From positions 1 to 64,000 of the forward strand of contig JAILCP010000058.1 of the NCBI GenBank assembly GCA_024680055.1: a stretch of DNA of 64,000 nt. Reading direction: 5' to 3'. The translations under genes and the position numbers were made by a program. Under the pieces are notes generated by a model, which ran no database searches, was not told where the DNA came from, and was given only the letters and a program-made list of their open reading frames with translations. This document shows, one piece after another, positions 19,698 to 29,289 of this stretch (position 1 is its first letter; the number at the start of each line of letters is the position of its first letter). This DNA is from Lachnospiraceae bacterium. Its GTDB lineage: Bacteria > Bacillota > Clostridia > Lachnospirales > Lachnospiraceae.

Positions 19698-20402
19698 ATG
19701 AAGAAAAGATTATGTAGTTTATTGTTAATGCTGGTGCTGGTACTTTCATGTACCTATGAGATGCCGGTTGCTCTTTCTACGGATGAAGTTCATGCATCTA
19801 CGCAGAAGCTTCAGTTTAATACAAAGAAATTAACACTTAGAGCCGGCTGCAGAGCACAGATTTATGCCTATGGTTGGTATACCGGAAGAATTAAATATTA
19901 TTCCACCAACAGTGAAGTGGTAACCATTTCAAAGAATTGTGTTGTGAAGGCCAAGAACAAGGGAACTGCCACATTGATAGTGGAAGATACCGGAAACGGC
20001 CATAAGTCAAAGTGCAAGGTTACTGTGAAAAAGAAATTGACTTCAAGTCAGGTTCGCAGTAAATTGTACGAATTAAAGGAAAGCTATCCGGAAGGGAAGC
20101 ATTGGACCAACAACAATAAGGATAAGTATGGAAACGGAGGTTGCTATGCCTTTATGACCATTGCCCAGGAATACGTTTTTGGTAAAGAAGTAATGAGAAA
20201 GCAGCATACCTCTTTTAAGAAAATTAAAGTGGGTGATCATATTCGAATCGGAAATTATCACTCCGTAGTGGTTTTAAAGAAAAAAGAGAATTCCGTAATT
20301 GTTGTGGAAGGAAATTACAATTCCTCCATTCACTGGGGAAGAGAAATCACCAAAGCAGAATTAAATAAGACAGGATTCTACGTGGATACCTGTGTATGGT
20401 AA
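19698..20402 (+). CDS. Secreted protein: signal peptide, Ig-like (Big_2-like) domain, C-terminal Cys/His domain possibly of papain-like/CHAP-like fold
   Basis: ORF track start 19509; ATG 19698 begins a signal peptide MKKRLCSLLLMLVLVLSC. Big_2-like LTLRAGCRAQIYAYG..NSEVVTISKNCVVKAKNKGTATLIVED. C-term GNGGCYAFMTIAQ ... IGNYHSVVVLKKK ... VVEGNYN. Confidence 0.6.
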   Translation: MKKRLCSLLLMLVLVLSCTYEMPVALSTDEVHASTQKLQFNTKKLTLRAGCRAQIYAYGWYTGRIKYYSTNSEVVTISKNCVVKAKNKGTATLIVEDTGNGHKSKCKVTVKKKLTSSQVRSKLYELKESYPEGKHWTNNNKDKYGNGGCYAFMTIAQEYVFGKEVMRKQHTSFKKIKVGDHIRIGNYHSVVVLKKKENSVIVVEGNYNSSIHWGREITKAELNKTGFYVDTCVW

Positions 20403-20488
20403 AGTGAATAAATATACGAAGGAAAGGGCTGCCGGAAGGTGGCCTTTTTACATTTGAAAGTTTAGTTAAAAAGCGGTATCTTGTTTGA

Positions 20489-20517
20489 CTTTTATTCTGC
20501 ATAAAAGTATAATTAAA
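20489..20517 (+). promoter_or_regulatory. Promoter for the hypothetical gene at 20589 (approximate coordinates)
   Basis: TTGACT, 17-bp spacer TTTATTCTGCATAAAAG, TATAAT. Confidence 0.55.
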
Positions 20518-20588
20518 ACGATATTTAAATCGTTATATCTGGTGGTTTTTGTGGATATAACAGATGCCTGGATGAAGGGGGTACGTGT

Positions 20589-21035
20589 TTGAAGTCAAGA
20601 GCACCAATAACAGATTATATTGATGTGAGAAATTTCAAAGACGATTTGAAGAATAGCGTCGTAAAGCGCAGCAGAATACGTTTTGTTCCCAATGAAGAGC
20701 AGCAAAAGGAAATAGAAGCAGCCAACCAGGAAGCGATGGAACCGGATGTTTCCAATATGGATCCGGATGTATTGGCTACCGCAGACGAGATTTTTCAAAG
20801 ACTGCAGCGAGAAGCAGAGGAAGACAATCTGGCCAAACAAGAAGAGTGGACAGAGAAGATTGCCGCCGAGAATGCGAAGCAGGATGATAGCGCCTATAAT
20901 GCGACTACCGGATCTTATTCCGGCAATTACGGTAAAGGCGCTGTTTCTGATGAAACAAAAGATATTGCATCAAGTATCCTTAACAGAAAGAGTAACGATT
21001 TGGAAGAACTAATTCGCAACAATTCACAACAGTAA
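20589..21035 (+). CDS. Hypothetical acidic/polar protein of unknown function
   Basis: 148-aa ORF with RBS (GAAGGGGGTACG), flanked by coding genes; no recognised domain. Confidence 0.65.
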   Translation: MKSRAPITDYIDVRNFKDDLKNSVVKRSRIRFVPNEEQQKEIEAANQEAMEPDVSNMDPDVLATADEIFQRLQREAEEDNLAKQEEWTEKIAAENAKQDDSAYNATTGSYSGNYGKGAVSDETKDIASSILNRKSNDLEELIRNNSQQ

Positions 21036-21059
21036 TGAAGAAAGTAGGGAGGAACTATC

Positions 21060-21905
21060 GTGGGTTCTTTTATGATAAAAAAGTACCATGGATTGGGAAA
21101 CGATTATTTGGTGATTGATCCAAGTAAAGTGGATGTGGAACTTCAAGAAACACACATCCGAAAACTCTGTAAGAGAAATTACGGTGTGGGTGCAGACGGC
21201 ATTCTTTATGGACCGATTATGAAGGGGAATGAAATCCATGTAAGGTGTTTTAACCCGGATGCCAGTGAGGCCACCAATACCGGAACCGGAATTCGAATTT
21301 TTGCAAAATATTTGAAAGACGAAGGCTATACCAATGACAAGTGCGTTTGCTTTTATACCGCCAGTGGAAAGACCGAAGTGGAGTTTTTAAATGAAGACGG
21401 CACCCAGGTGAGAGCGAAGATTGGCAAGCCGAATTTTTGTTCTAAATACATTCCTGTAATCGGACAGGAAAGAGAAGTAATCAACGAGGTCATGTATTTC
21501 GCAGGTCAGCCCTACGAAGTTACCTGTCTGAGTGTAGGTAATCCCCATTGTGTATTGTTAAGTGACGAAGTAAGCTATAAACAGGTAATGGAAATCGGTC
21601 CGGCTGTGGAAAGCGCAGAGTATTTCCCGGAACGAATCAATTTTATGGCGTTACATGTTGTGGACAGAACGCATGTGGAAATTGAAGTCTATGAGAGGGG
21701 AGCCGGCTATACCCTGGCGTCCGGAACCAGTGCCTGCGCTGCTGCAGCCACCACGGTGAGACTGGGCTTGACGGAACGTCATGTGGAAGTGAAACAGCCG
21801 GGAGGAACCCTGGATATCGAATTAAATGAAAATGATGAGATTATTATGACAGGAAGCGCAGAAGAAGTTGGCCTTATGATGGTGAACGACGCGTTTTTTG
21901 CATAA
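21060..21905 (+). CDS. dapF: Diaminopimelate epimerase
   Basis: KYHGLGNDYLVID, GADGILYG, ASGTSACAAAATTVRLG. Confidence 0.95.
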   Translation: MGSFMIKKYHGLGNDYLVIDPSKVDVELQETHIRKLCKRNYGVGADGILYGPIMKGNEIHVRCFNPDASEATNTGTGIRIFAKYLKDEGYTNDKCVCFYTASGKTEVEFLNEDGTQVRAKIGKPNFCSKYIPVIGQEREVINEVMYFAGQPYEVTCLSVGNPHCVLLSDEVSYKQVMEIGPAVESAEYFPERINFMALHVVDRTHVEIEVYERGAGYTLASGTSACAAAATTVRLGLTERHVEVKQPGGTLDIELNENDEIIMTGSAEEVGLMMVNDAFFA

Positions 21906-21929
21906 AAATAAAAGGAATGAGGAAAAGTA

Positions 21930-23696
21930 ATGAAGAAGATATTGGATGACATTTCAGAAGTAGTTTCATCCGCCTTTGAAAAGTGTGGTTATGATAAAGA
22001 ATATGGAAAAGTAACAATTTCCAATCGACCGGATTTGTGTGAATTTCAGTGTAACGGTGCAATGGCCTGCGCGAAGAAGGCTCATAAGGCACCATTTATG
22101 ATTGCAGACGAGATTAAGGAAGTACTTGATCAGTCAGAGATGTTTGAAAAAGTGGATTCGGTAAAACCGGGATTTTTAAATATGATCATTGCCCCGGAAT
22201 ACCTGGCTAATTATATGGTAACCATGAGCAGTGAAGACAAACTTGGTGTGGAAAACACAGCCAATCCAAGAACCATTGTTATGGATTACGGCGGAGCCAA
22301 TGTGGCAAAACCATTGCATGTAGGTCATTTAAGACCGGCCATCATTGGTGAAAGTATTAAGAGAGTATTGAAATATGTGGGAAATACAGTATACGGAGAT
22401 GTACATCTTGGAGACTGGGGTCTTCAGATTGGCTTGATTATTAATGAGTTAAGACATCGTAAACCGGATCTTCCGTATTTTGATCAGAATTTTACAGGTG
22501 AATATCCAAAAGAAGCACCTTTTACCCTGTCTGATTTGGAAGAAATTTATCCATATGCCAGCGGTAAATCCAAAGAAGATGAGGCTTACAAGAAGGATGC
22601 CTTGGAAATCACCAATGAATTGCAAAACGGACATCCGGGATATACCGCCATTTTGAAACATATTCTTACCCTGTCTCATGCGGACTTAAAGAAGAATTAC
22701 GGTTCATTGAACGTTACCTTTGATTTGTGGAAGGGTGAGTCTGATGCACAGCCTTATATTCCTGACATGATTGAGGATATGAAGAAAAAAGGCATTGCAG
22801 AGGAAAGCGATGGAGCATTGATTGTACGTGTTGCAAAAGATGACGATAAGAGGGAAATTCCTCCTTGTATTATCCAGAAGTCTGACGGAGCAAGTCTTTA
22901 TGCCACCACAGACCTTGGAACCATTATTATGAGAAAGAAGGAGCAGAATCCGGACGCTATTATTTATGTGGTAGATAAACGTCAGGAACTTCATTTTGTT
23001 CAGGTATTCCGTACTGCCAGAATGGCAGGCCTTATTGGGGATGATGTGGAATTGACCCATATTGGTTTTGGAACCATGAACGGAAAAGACGGAAAACCGT
23101 TTAAAACCCGTGATGGCGGAGTTATGAGATTGGAGCATATGATCAAAGATATCTCCGATGAAATGTATAAAAAGATTACCGAGAATCATACCGTTGATCC
23201 TGAGGAAGCAAAGGAAACAGCCAAGATTGTAGGTCTTGCAGCATTAAAATACGGTGATTTATCAAACCAGGCTTCCAAAGATTATGTGTTTGATATGGAA
23301 CGATTCACTTCTTTTGAGGGAAATACCGGTCCATATTTACTGTATTCCATTGTAAGAATCAAATCTATTCTTGCAAAATACAAAGAACTTGGAAAGAATG
23401 CAAAGGATTACAAAATCCTGGCACCAACAACCAAGAGTGAGAAAGATTTAATGCTTGCATTGGCCAACTTCCAGGCCACCATTGATGTGGTTGCAAAGGA
23501 ATATGCACCTCATAAGTTGTGTGCTTATATTTATGAATTGGCGAATACCTTTAATCATTTTTACCATGAAACCAAAATCATGGCAGAAGAGGATGAGCAG
23601 CGTCAGGGAAGTTACATTTTGTTATTAATGCTTACCAAAGAAGTGTTGGAAACAAGTGTTGACTTACTTGGTTTTGAAGCTCCGGAAAGAATGTAA
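21930..23696 (+). CDS. argS: Arginyl-tRNA synthetase
   Basis: NVAKPLHVGHLRPAIIGES (HIGH region), C-terminal LLGFEAPERM. Confidence 0.97.
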   Translation: MKKILDDISEVVSSAFEKCGYDKEYGKVTISNRPDLCEFQCNGAMACAKKAHKAPFMIADEIKEVLDQSEMFEKVDSVKPGFLNMIIAPEYLANYMVTMSSEDKLGVENTANPRTIVMDYGGANVAKPLHVGHLRPAIIGESIKRVLKYVGNTVYGDVHLGDWGLQIGLIINELRHRKPDLPYFDQNFTGEYPKEAPFTLSDLEEIYPYASGKSKEDEAYKKDALEITNELQNGHPGYTAILKHILTLSHADLKKNYGSLNVTFDLWKGESDAQPYIPDMIEDMKKKGIAEESDGALIVRVAKDDDKREIPPCIIQKSDGASLYATTDLGTIIMRKKEQNPDAIIYVVDKRQELHFVQVFRTARMAGLIGDDVELTHIGFGTMNGKDGKPFKTRDGGVMRLEHMIKDISDEMYKKITENHTVDPEEAKETAKIVGLAALKYGDLSNQASKDYVFDMERFTSFEGNTGPYLLYSIVRIKSILAKYKELGKNAKDYKILAPTTKSEKDLMLALANFQATIDVVAKEYAPHKLCAYIYELANTFNHFYHETKIMAEEDEQRQGSYILLLMLTKEVLETSVDLLGFEAPERM

Positions 23697-23704
23697 AAAG
23701 AAGG

Positions 23705-23736
23705 GAAGTCGGGAGGTTTTCTTCCGACTTCTTATT
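23705..23736 (+). terminator. Terminator after argS
   Basis: GAAGTCGG ... CCGACTTC followed by a T-rich run. Confidence 0.7.
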
Positions 23737-23776
23737 TTGAAATCAGGTTGAAGCTAGGAAAAGGCGGAAAAATTGT

Positions 23777-24445
23777 ATGAATATATTTGATATTATTGGT
23801 CCGGTGATGATCGGACCATCCAGTTCCCATACGGCAGGGGCGGTAAGAATCGGAAGAATTGCACATCTTTTAATGGATGAAAAAGTAACAAAGGCAGAAA
23901 TTACTCTGTTCGGGTCCTTTGCAAAAACCTACAAAGGGCATGGTACCGATAAGGCGCTTGTGGCAGGAATTATGGGAATGCAGCCCGATGATGAAAGAAT
24001 CAGAGAAAGCATTCATTTGGCAGAAGAAGAAGGAGTGGAATTGTCCTTTGTGGAGTCTGACGGAAGTTGTCCTCATCCAAATACAGCCACCATTACCCTT
24101 ACCGGTGAAAAAGGAAAAAAGGTTACCATTACAGGAGCCTCAGTCGGTGGAGGAAATATTTTGGTCAGCGAAATCGACGGGATGGAAGTGGCAATTAACG
24201 GACAAAGCGATACACTGATTGTGGTACATCAGGACGTGCCGGGAATTGTTGGAAAAGTGGCAGAGTTTCTTGGAAACTGTGGAATTAACGTGTGTAACAT
24301 GGCACTTTCCAGAGAGAAAAAAGGTGGTAGAGCAATTCTTTGTATCTCCATTGACGGTCATTCGGATTTGGATTTAACCACTTACATTAATCATTTTGTA
24401 GGGGTGACCAACTGCATCATGCTTTTGGCCAATAATGGGAGGTAA
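23777..24445 (+). CDS. sdaAB: L-serine dehydratase, beta subunit
   Basis: FDIIGPVMIGPSSSHTAGAVRIGRIA plus C-terminal ACT domain. Confidence 0.95.
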   Translation: MNIFDIIGPVMIGPSSSHTAGAVRIGRIAHLLMDEKVTKAEITLFGSFAKTYKGHGTDKALVAGIMGMQPDDERIRESIHLAEEEGVELSFVESDGSCPHPNTATITLTGEKGKKVTITGASVGGGNILVSEIDGMEVAINGQSDTLIVVHQDVPGIVGKVAEFLGNCGINVCNMALSREKKGGRAILCISIDGHSDLDLTTYINHFVGVTNCIMLLANNGR

Positions 24446-24447
24446 TT

Positions 24448-25341
24448 ATGGAATTAAAATATAATTCATTGGCAGAATTGGCCAATCTTGCGAAAAAGAA
24501 CGGATGTAACATTTCACAGATCGTGTTGCAGGAACAGGCAACAGCTATGGAATGTACTGAAAAGCAAGTGTTTGAAAGAATGAAAGAAACCTATCATGTT
24601 ATGAAGAAGGCGGAATTGAAAGGTCAGAAAAAAGACACGGTTTCCACCAGCGGATTAACCGGAGGGGATGCGTATAAAATTAAAAAACACATTACAGAGG
24701 GAAAGAGTCTGAGCGGGGATTTCTTAACGGGAGCCCTGATGAGAGCCACTGCAATTTCAGAATTAAATGCTGCCATGGGTAAAATTGTGGCGGCCCCAAC
24801 GGCAGGTTCTTGCGGAATTCTTCCGGCGGCGGTGATTACCATGCAGGAGGAAAAGGGTTGCAGTGAAAAGGATTGTGTCATGGCACTTTTAACTGCGTCC
24901 GGCGTGGGTATGGTCATTGCCAACAACGCTTCGGTGTCCGGAGCGGAGGGTGGTTGCCAGGCAGAGTGCGGCAGTGCATCCGCCATGGCTGCAGCAGCCA
25001 TTGTGGAACTTGCAGGAGGAACACCGGAACAATGTCTTCATGCCGTTGCCATAGCATTGAAAAATATTCTCGGTCTTGTCTGCGACCCGGTGGCAGGACT
25101 GGTGGAAATTCCTTGTATTAAAAGAAATGCATCCGGTGTGGCCAATGCCATCACCGCAGCTGAGTTAGCCCTTTGCGGTATAAAAAGTGCGTTGCCGGCA
25201 GATGAAGTGATTCTGGCAATGAAACAGGTGGGAGATAAAATCGATGTTTCACTGAGAGAGACTGCAGAGGGCGGCCTTGCCAGCTGTCCAACGGCAAAAT
25301 GTCTCTGCGATAAAGTATATGGTTGCAAAGAAAGTAAATAA
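24448..25341 (+). CDS. sdaAA: L-serine dehydratase, alpha subunit
   Basis: APTAGSCGILPAAV, GAEGGCQAECGSASAMAAAA, CDPVAGLVEIPC Fe-S cysteines. Confidence 0.95.
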   Translation: MELKYNSLAELANLAKKNGCNISQIVLQEQATAMECTEKQVFERMKETYHVMKKAELKGQKKDTVSTSGLTGGDAYKIKKHITEGKSLSGDFLTGALMRATAISELNAAMGKIVAAPTAGSCGILPAAVITMQEEKGCSEKDCVMALLTASGVGMVIANNASVSGAEGGCQAECGSASAMAAAAIVELAGGTPEQCLHAVAIALKNILGLVCDPVAGLVEIPCIKRNASGVANAITAAELALCGIKSALPADEVILAMKQVGDKIDVSLRETAEGGLASCPTAKCLCDKVYGCKESK

Positions 25342-25383
25342 TGTTATAATTGGAACGGAAAGTTTTGATAGTGGAGACTAACC

Positions 25384-27117
25384 ATGCTAAAAAGCTTAAA
25401 AAAACTAACAAACTATTATAAACCTTACAAAGGGGTATTTTTTGCCGACATGTTTTTTGCAATGCTTGGAGCAGGAATTGCACTTGCATTGCCTCTTATT
25501 GTGAGGTATATTACATATCATGTAATTCATCGTCCTATGGATGTGGCACTGCCTATGGTAATGAAACTGGGCGCCTTGATGATTGTACTTGTGCTCATTG
25601 AGTTTTATTGTAACTATTTTATTACTTATTACGGCCACGTTATGGGAGCGAAGATTGAATACGATATGCGTCGTGCGATTTTTGAGCACTACCAGAAGCT
25701 GTCTTTTAATTTTTTTGACAATCAAAAAGTGGGACAGCTTATGAGTCGTATTACCAATGATCTTTTTGACATTACAGAGCTTTTGCATCATGGGCCGGAG
25801 GATATTGTTATATCCGTAATCAAGATTATAGGATCCTTCTTTATCCTGTCCCATATTAATATGAAACTGGCGCTGTTTGCGTTTGCTTTGGTGCCGGTGA
25901 TGCTGATTTACGCGTTTTTCTTTAAAGATCGCATGAAGAAGGCGTATAAGAAAAACCGTGTAAAAATCGCTGCCATTAACAGTCAGATTGAAGACAATCT
26001 TTCCGGAATTCGTGTGGTCAAATCCTTTGCCAACGAAGAGGTGGAACTGGATAAGTTCAAGGAAGGAAATGACGGTTTTTTGGAGGCAAAACGAAACAGT
26101 TACCGCTATATGGCCGGTTTTAACTCCGGTATGAATGCCTTTGTCACCCTGGTTCAGGTGGTGGTGGTTATGAGTGGAGCCGTTTTTATCACCAAGGGCG
26201 AGGTTGAAATTGCAGATTTGATTACCTTTTTACTGTATATTTCCACCTATACAGAACCGGTGCGAAAGCTGATTAACTTTGTGGAAGTATTTTTAAACGG
26301 TTATTCCGGATATGAAAGATTCCTGGAAATCATGGCGGTTCAGCCGGATATTGTTGACAAAAAGAATGCCAAAGAGCTTGAGCATGTAGAGGGAGCCATT
26401 GGGTTTGAACATGTCTCTTTCCAATATGAAGATTATGGTCAAAAGGTTTTGGATGACATTAATCTTACGGTTAAACCCGGTGAGTATGTGGCCCTGGTGG
26501 GGGCTTCCGGTGCAGGAAAAAGCACCTTGTGTTCTTTGATACCAAGATTTTATGATGTGTCAGAGGGTAAGGTCACCATTGACGGCAAGGACATCAGAGA
26601 TTATTCCATTCAAAGTTTGCGTAATCAAATTGGAATTGTGGCTCAGGATGTTTACCTTTTTGTGGGAACGGTGCGCGACAATATCGGATACGGAAAAACC
26701 GGTGCCACTGATCAGGAAATTGTGGCGGCAGCAAAGGCAGCCAATGCCCACGATTTTATTATGGAACTTCCGGATGGATACGATACGGATATCGGACAAC
26801 GGGGAATTAAGCTGTCCGGTGGTCAGAAACAGCGTTTATCCATTGCCAGGGTATTTTTGAAAAACCCGCCAATTCTTATTTTTGACGAGGCCACCAGTGC
26901 GCTGGACAATGAAAGCGAAAAAGTGGTACAGGAATCACTGGAAGTTTTGGCAAAGGATCGAACCACATTTGTAATCGCCCATCGATTGACTACCATCAAA
27001 AACGCACAGCGTATATTGGTGTTGTCGGAAGAGGGGCACATTATTGAAGAAGGCACACACACAGAGCTTATGGAAAAAGCCGGAGTGTATGAAAGTTTAT
27101 ATAACATTAATAAGTAA
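25384..27117 (+). CDS. ABC transporter ATP-binding/permease protein (half exporter, MdlB/MsbA type)
   Basis: Six-TM domain plus GASGAGKSTLCSLIPRFYD, LSGGQKQRLSIARVF. Confidence 0.93.
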   Translation: MLKSLKKLTNYYKPYKGVFFADMFFAMLGAGIALALPLIVRYITYHVIHRPMDVALPMVMKLGALMIVLVLIEFYCNYFITYYGHVMGAKIEYDMRRAIFEHYQKLSFNFFDNQKVGQLMSRITNDLFDITELLHHGPEDIVISVIKIIGSFFILSHINMKLALFAFALVPVMLIYAFFFKDRMKKAYKKNRVKIAAINSQIEDNLSGIRVVKSFANEEVELDKFKEGNDGFLEAKRNSYRYMAGFNSGMNAFVTLVQVVVVMSGAVFITKGEVEIADLITFLLYISTYTEPVRKLINFVEVFLNGYSGYERFLEIMAVQPDIVDKKNAKELEHVEGAIGFEHVSFQYEDYGQKVLDDINLTVKPGEYVALVGASGAGKSTLCSLIPRFYDVSEGKVTIDGKDIRDYSIQSLRNQIGIVAQDVYLFVGTVRDNIGYGKTGATDQEIVAAAKAANAHDFIMELPDGYDTDIGQRGIKLSGGQKQRLSIARVFLKNPPILIFDEATSALDNESEKVVQESLEVLAKDRTTFVIAHRLTTIKNAQRILVLSEEGHIIEEGTHTELMEKAGVYESLYNINK

Positions 27118-27131
27118 GGAGAGATGATAAA

Positions 27132-28190
27132 ATGACAAAAATTGATATTATTTCAGGATTTTTGGGAGCAGGAAAAACAACCTTAATCAAAAAACTCCTT
27201 GGAGAAGTATTTAAGGGCGAAAAAGTTGTATTGATTGAAAATGAATATGGTGAAGTAGGTATCGATGGCGGATTTTTAAAGGATTCCGGTATTATTGTAA
27301 ATGAAATGAATTCAGGATGTATCTGTTGTTCTTTGGTAGGTGATTTTACCAAGAGCATGGGAGAAGTGGTAGACACTTATCATCCGGATCGTATTATTGT
27401 AGAGCCATCCGGCGTAGGTAAGCTTTCTGACGTTATGGCCTCTGTTGTCAATGTGGCAAAGACCATTGATGTGGAATTAAACGCACTTGTAACCGTTGTG
27501 AACGGTAAAAAAGCGTTAAAACAGATGAAGGCTTTTGGCGAATTCTTCAACAATCAGATTGAACATGCCACCACCATTGTACTTAGTCGTACACAGGACA
27601 TGGATGAGGCAAAATTAGAGGAATGTGTAAAAGTGATTCAGGAAAAGAATGACAAAGCAACCATTATTACCACTCCGTGGGATGAACTTGGCGGAGAGGT
27701 TATCTTAAAGGCAGTTGAGAAAAAGGCTTCTTTAAAAGAAGAAATCATGGAAGAGGTGGAGCATGAACATCATCATGACCATGACCACGAGCATGAGCAT
27801 CATGACCATGACCATGACCATGAATGTCATCACGACCATGAACATGAACATCATCATGAGGACGGTCATTGCTGCTGCGGACATGATCATGATCATCACC
27901 ATCATCATGCAGATGATGTATTTACAAGTTGGGGAATTGAAACACCTCATAAATTTGACAGAGAAACTGTACGCAAAGCACTGGATACTTTGGTACATTC
28001 AGAAAAATACGAAACAACCATTTTACGTGCAAAGGGAATGGTACCATCCACAGACGGAACATGGATTTACTTCGATATGGTACCGGGCGATTATGAATTA
28101 AGAGACGGAGAGCCGGACGTAACAGGAAAACTGGTTGTTATCGGTACAAATGTAAATGAGGATGAAATGAAATCCTTGTTTGGAATGTAG
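27132..28190 (+). CDS. G3E family GTPase (CobW/COG0523-type putative metallochaperone) with His-rich insert
   Basis: GFLGAGKTTLIKKLL, GCICCSL (CxCC), EPSGVG, plus HEHHHDHDHEHEHHDHDHDHECHHDHEHEHHHEDGHCCCGHDHDHHHHH. Confidence 0.92.
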   Translation: MTKIDIISGFLGAGKTTLIKKLLGEVFKGEKVVLIENEYGEVGIDGGFLKDSGIIVNEMNSGCICCSLVGDFTKSMGEVVDTYHPDRIIVEPSGVGKLSDVMASVVNVAKTIDVELNALVTVVNGKKALKQMKAFGEFFNNQIEHATTIVLSRTQDMDEAKLEECVKVIQEKNDKATIITTPWDELGGEVILKAVEKKASLKEEIMEEVEHEHHHDHDHEHEHHDHDHDHECHHDHEHEHHHEDGHCCCGHDHDHHHHHADDVFTSWGIETPHKFDRETVRKALDTLVHSEKYETTILRAKGMVPSTDGTWIYFDMVPGDYELRDGEPDVTGKLVVIGTNVNEDEMKSLFGM

Positions 28191-28205
28191 GGAGAGATTT
28201 AAAAC

Positions 28206-29147
28206 ATGGAAACCATTGCAGTATATTTGTTCACCGGTTTTATGGACAGCGGAAAAACATCCCTGATCAAAGAAACTTTGGTGGAAAATGGTTTTGGAAT
28301 CGGAAATAAGAACCTGATCATTGTATGTGAAGATGGAGAGGAAGAATACGATGAAGAGGCACTTTCCAAAATGAATACCGATCTGGTATTTGTAGAGGAG
28401 GAAGAGGATTTCAATACCGAATTTATAGAAACATGTGTAAAAGATCATAAGCCGGACAATATTTTTATCGAGTATAACGGAACATGGGAAGTTGCTTCCG
28501 TTATTGAAGATGTGTTGCCAAAGAGCTGCGAATTGGTGCAGGTATTAACCACTGTGGATTCCACCACATTTAATACTTATCTTACCAATATGCGTGCGAT
28601 TATGATGGAGCAGATGTTTTTATCCGATGTGGTAATTTTCAATCGTAGCGATGAAAATACCCCGAAAATGAAATTTAGAACTGCTGTTAAAACCAACAAT
28701 CGAAAAGCGCAGATTGTTTATGAAAAGAAAGACGGTACCATTGATGAAGAACCGGAACCGTTACCTTATGATTTAAGTCAGGACGTTATTGAAATCAGCG
28801 ATATGAACTACGGCATTTGGTTTATGGATTGTCAGGATAATCCAAAAAACTACGTGGGTAAAACCGTATCGTTTTTAGCTCTGGTATACAACCCGGACAA
28901 AATGAAAAGTGGAGTGTTTGTTCCGGGACGTTTTGCCATGACCTGTTGTGTGGATGATATTCAGTTCATTGGATTTAAAGCAAAGTATAACGACTCAAAG
29001 AAGATTCCGCATAAATCCTGGGTTTACGTTACTGCGGAAATCAAGCATGAGTTTGCTATAGAGTATAAAGGCAAAGGTCCTGTACTTTATGTAAAAGACC
29101 TGAAGCCGGCTGAAAAACCGGAGGATGAACTGGTTTATTTCAACTAA
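28206..29147 (+). CDS. Noncanonical G3E-like GTPase, apparently fused to a YcgQ/DUF1980 (TIGR03943)-like C-terminal domain
   Basis: P-loop FTGFMDSGKTSLIKETL, no CxCC motif; C-term VFVPGRFAMTCCVDDIQFIGFKAKYNDSKKIPHKSWVYVTAEI resembles YcgQ-type ends. Confidence 0.65.
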   Translation: METIAVYLFTGFMDSGKTSLIKETLVENGFGIGNKNLIIVCEDGEEEYDEEALSKMNTDLVFVEEEEDFNTEFIETCVKDHKPDNIFIEYNGTWEVASVIEDVLPKSCELVQVLTTVDSTTFNTYLTNMRAIMMEQMFLSDVVIFNRSDENTPKMKFRTAVKTNNRKAQIVYEKKDGTIDEEPEPLPYDLSQDVIEISDMNYGIWFMDCQDNPKNYVGKTVSFLALVYNPDKMKSGVFVPGRFAMTCCVDDIQFIGFKAKYNDSKKIPHKSWVYVTAEIKHEFAIEYKGKGPVLYVKDLKPAEKPEDELVYFN

Positions 29148-29169
29148 CAACATATGGGAGGTTTGTAAC

Positions 29170-29289
29170 ATGTATCAAATTTTGAATGCCCTACCTTTAG
29201 GCAATGACATTCAAAGAAACAGGGTGGTTGTAAGACTTACTGAAATGAGATTTACCTACCATGAAACAAGCAATGGAGGTAGAAAGTAA
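29170..29289 (+). CDS. Small ORF (39 aa) of unknown function, TAATG-coupled to the downstream GltD-like gene; absent from ORF track
   Basis: RBS GGGAGG; MYQILNALPLGNDIQRNRVVVRLTEMRFTYHETSNGGRK*; stop overlaps ATG at 29289. Confidence 0.5.
   Translation: MYQILNALPLGNDIQRNRVVVRLTEMRFTYHETSNGGRK

Noticed and set aside
27763-27912. CATGACCATGAC-type DNA repeats as a possible CRISPR or satellite
   Set aside because: Irregular codon-level repetition fully explained by the poly-His/Asp protein segment; no spacer structure.
27732-28101. Met/Val-rich minus-strand ORF and Met/Thr/Ile-rich alternate + frame over the His-rich region
   Set aside because: Artefacts of the CAT/GAC repeat encoding the His/Asp segment of the G3E GTPase.
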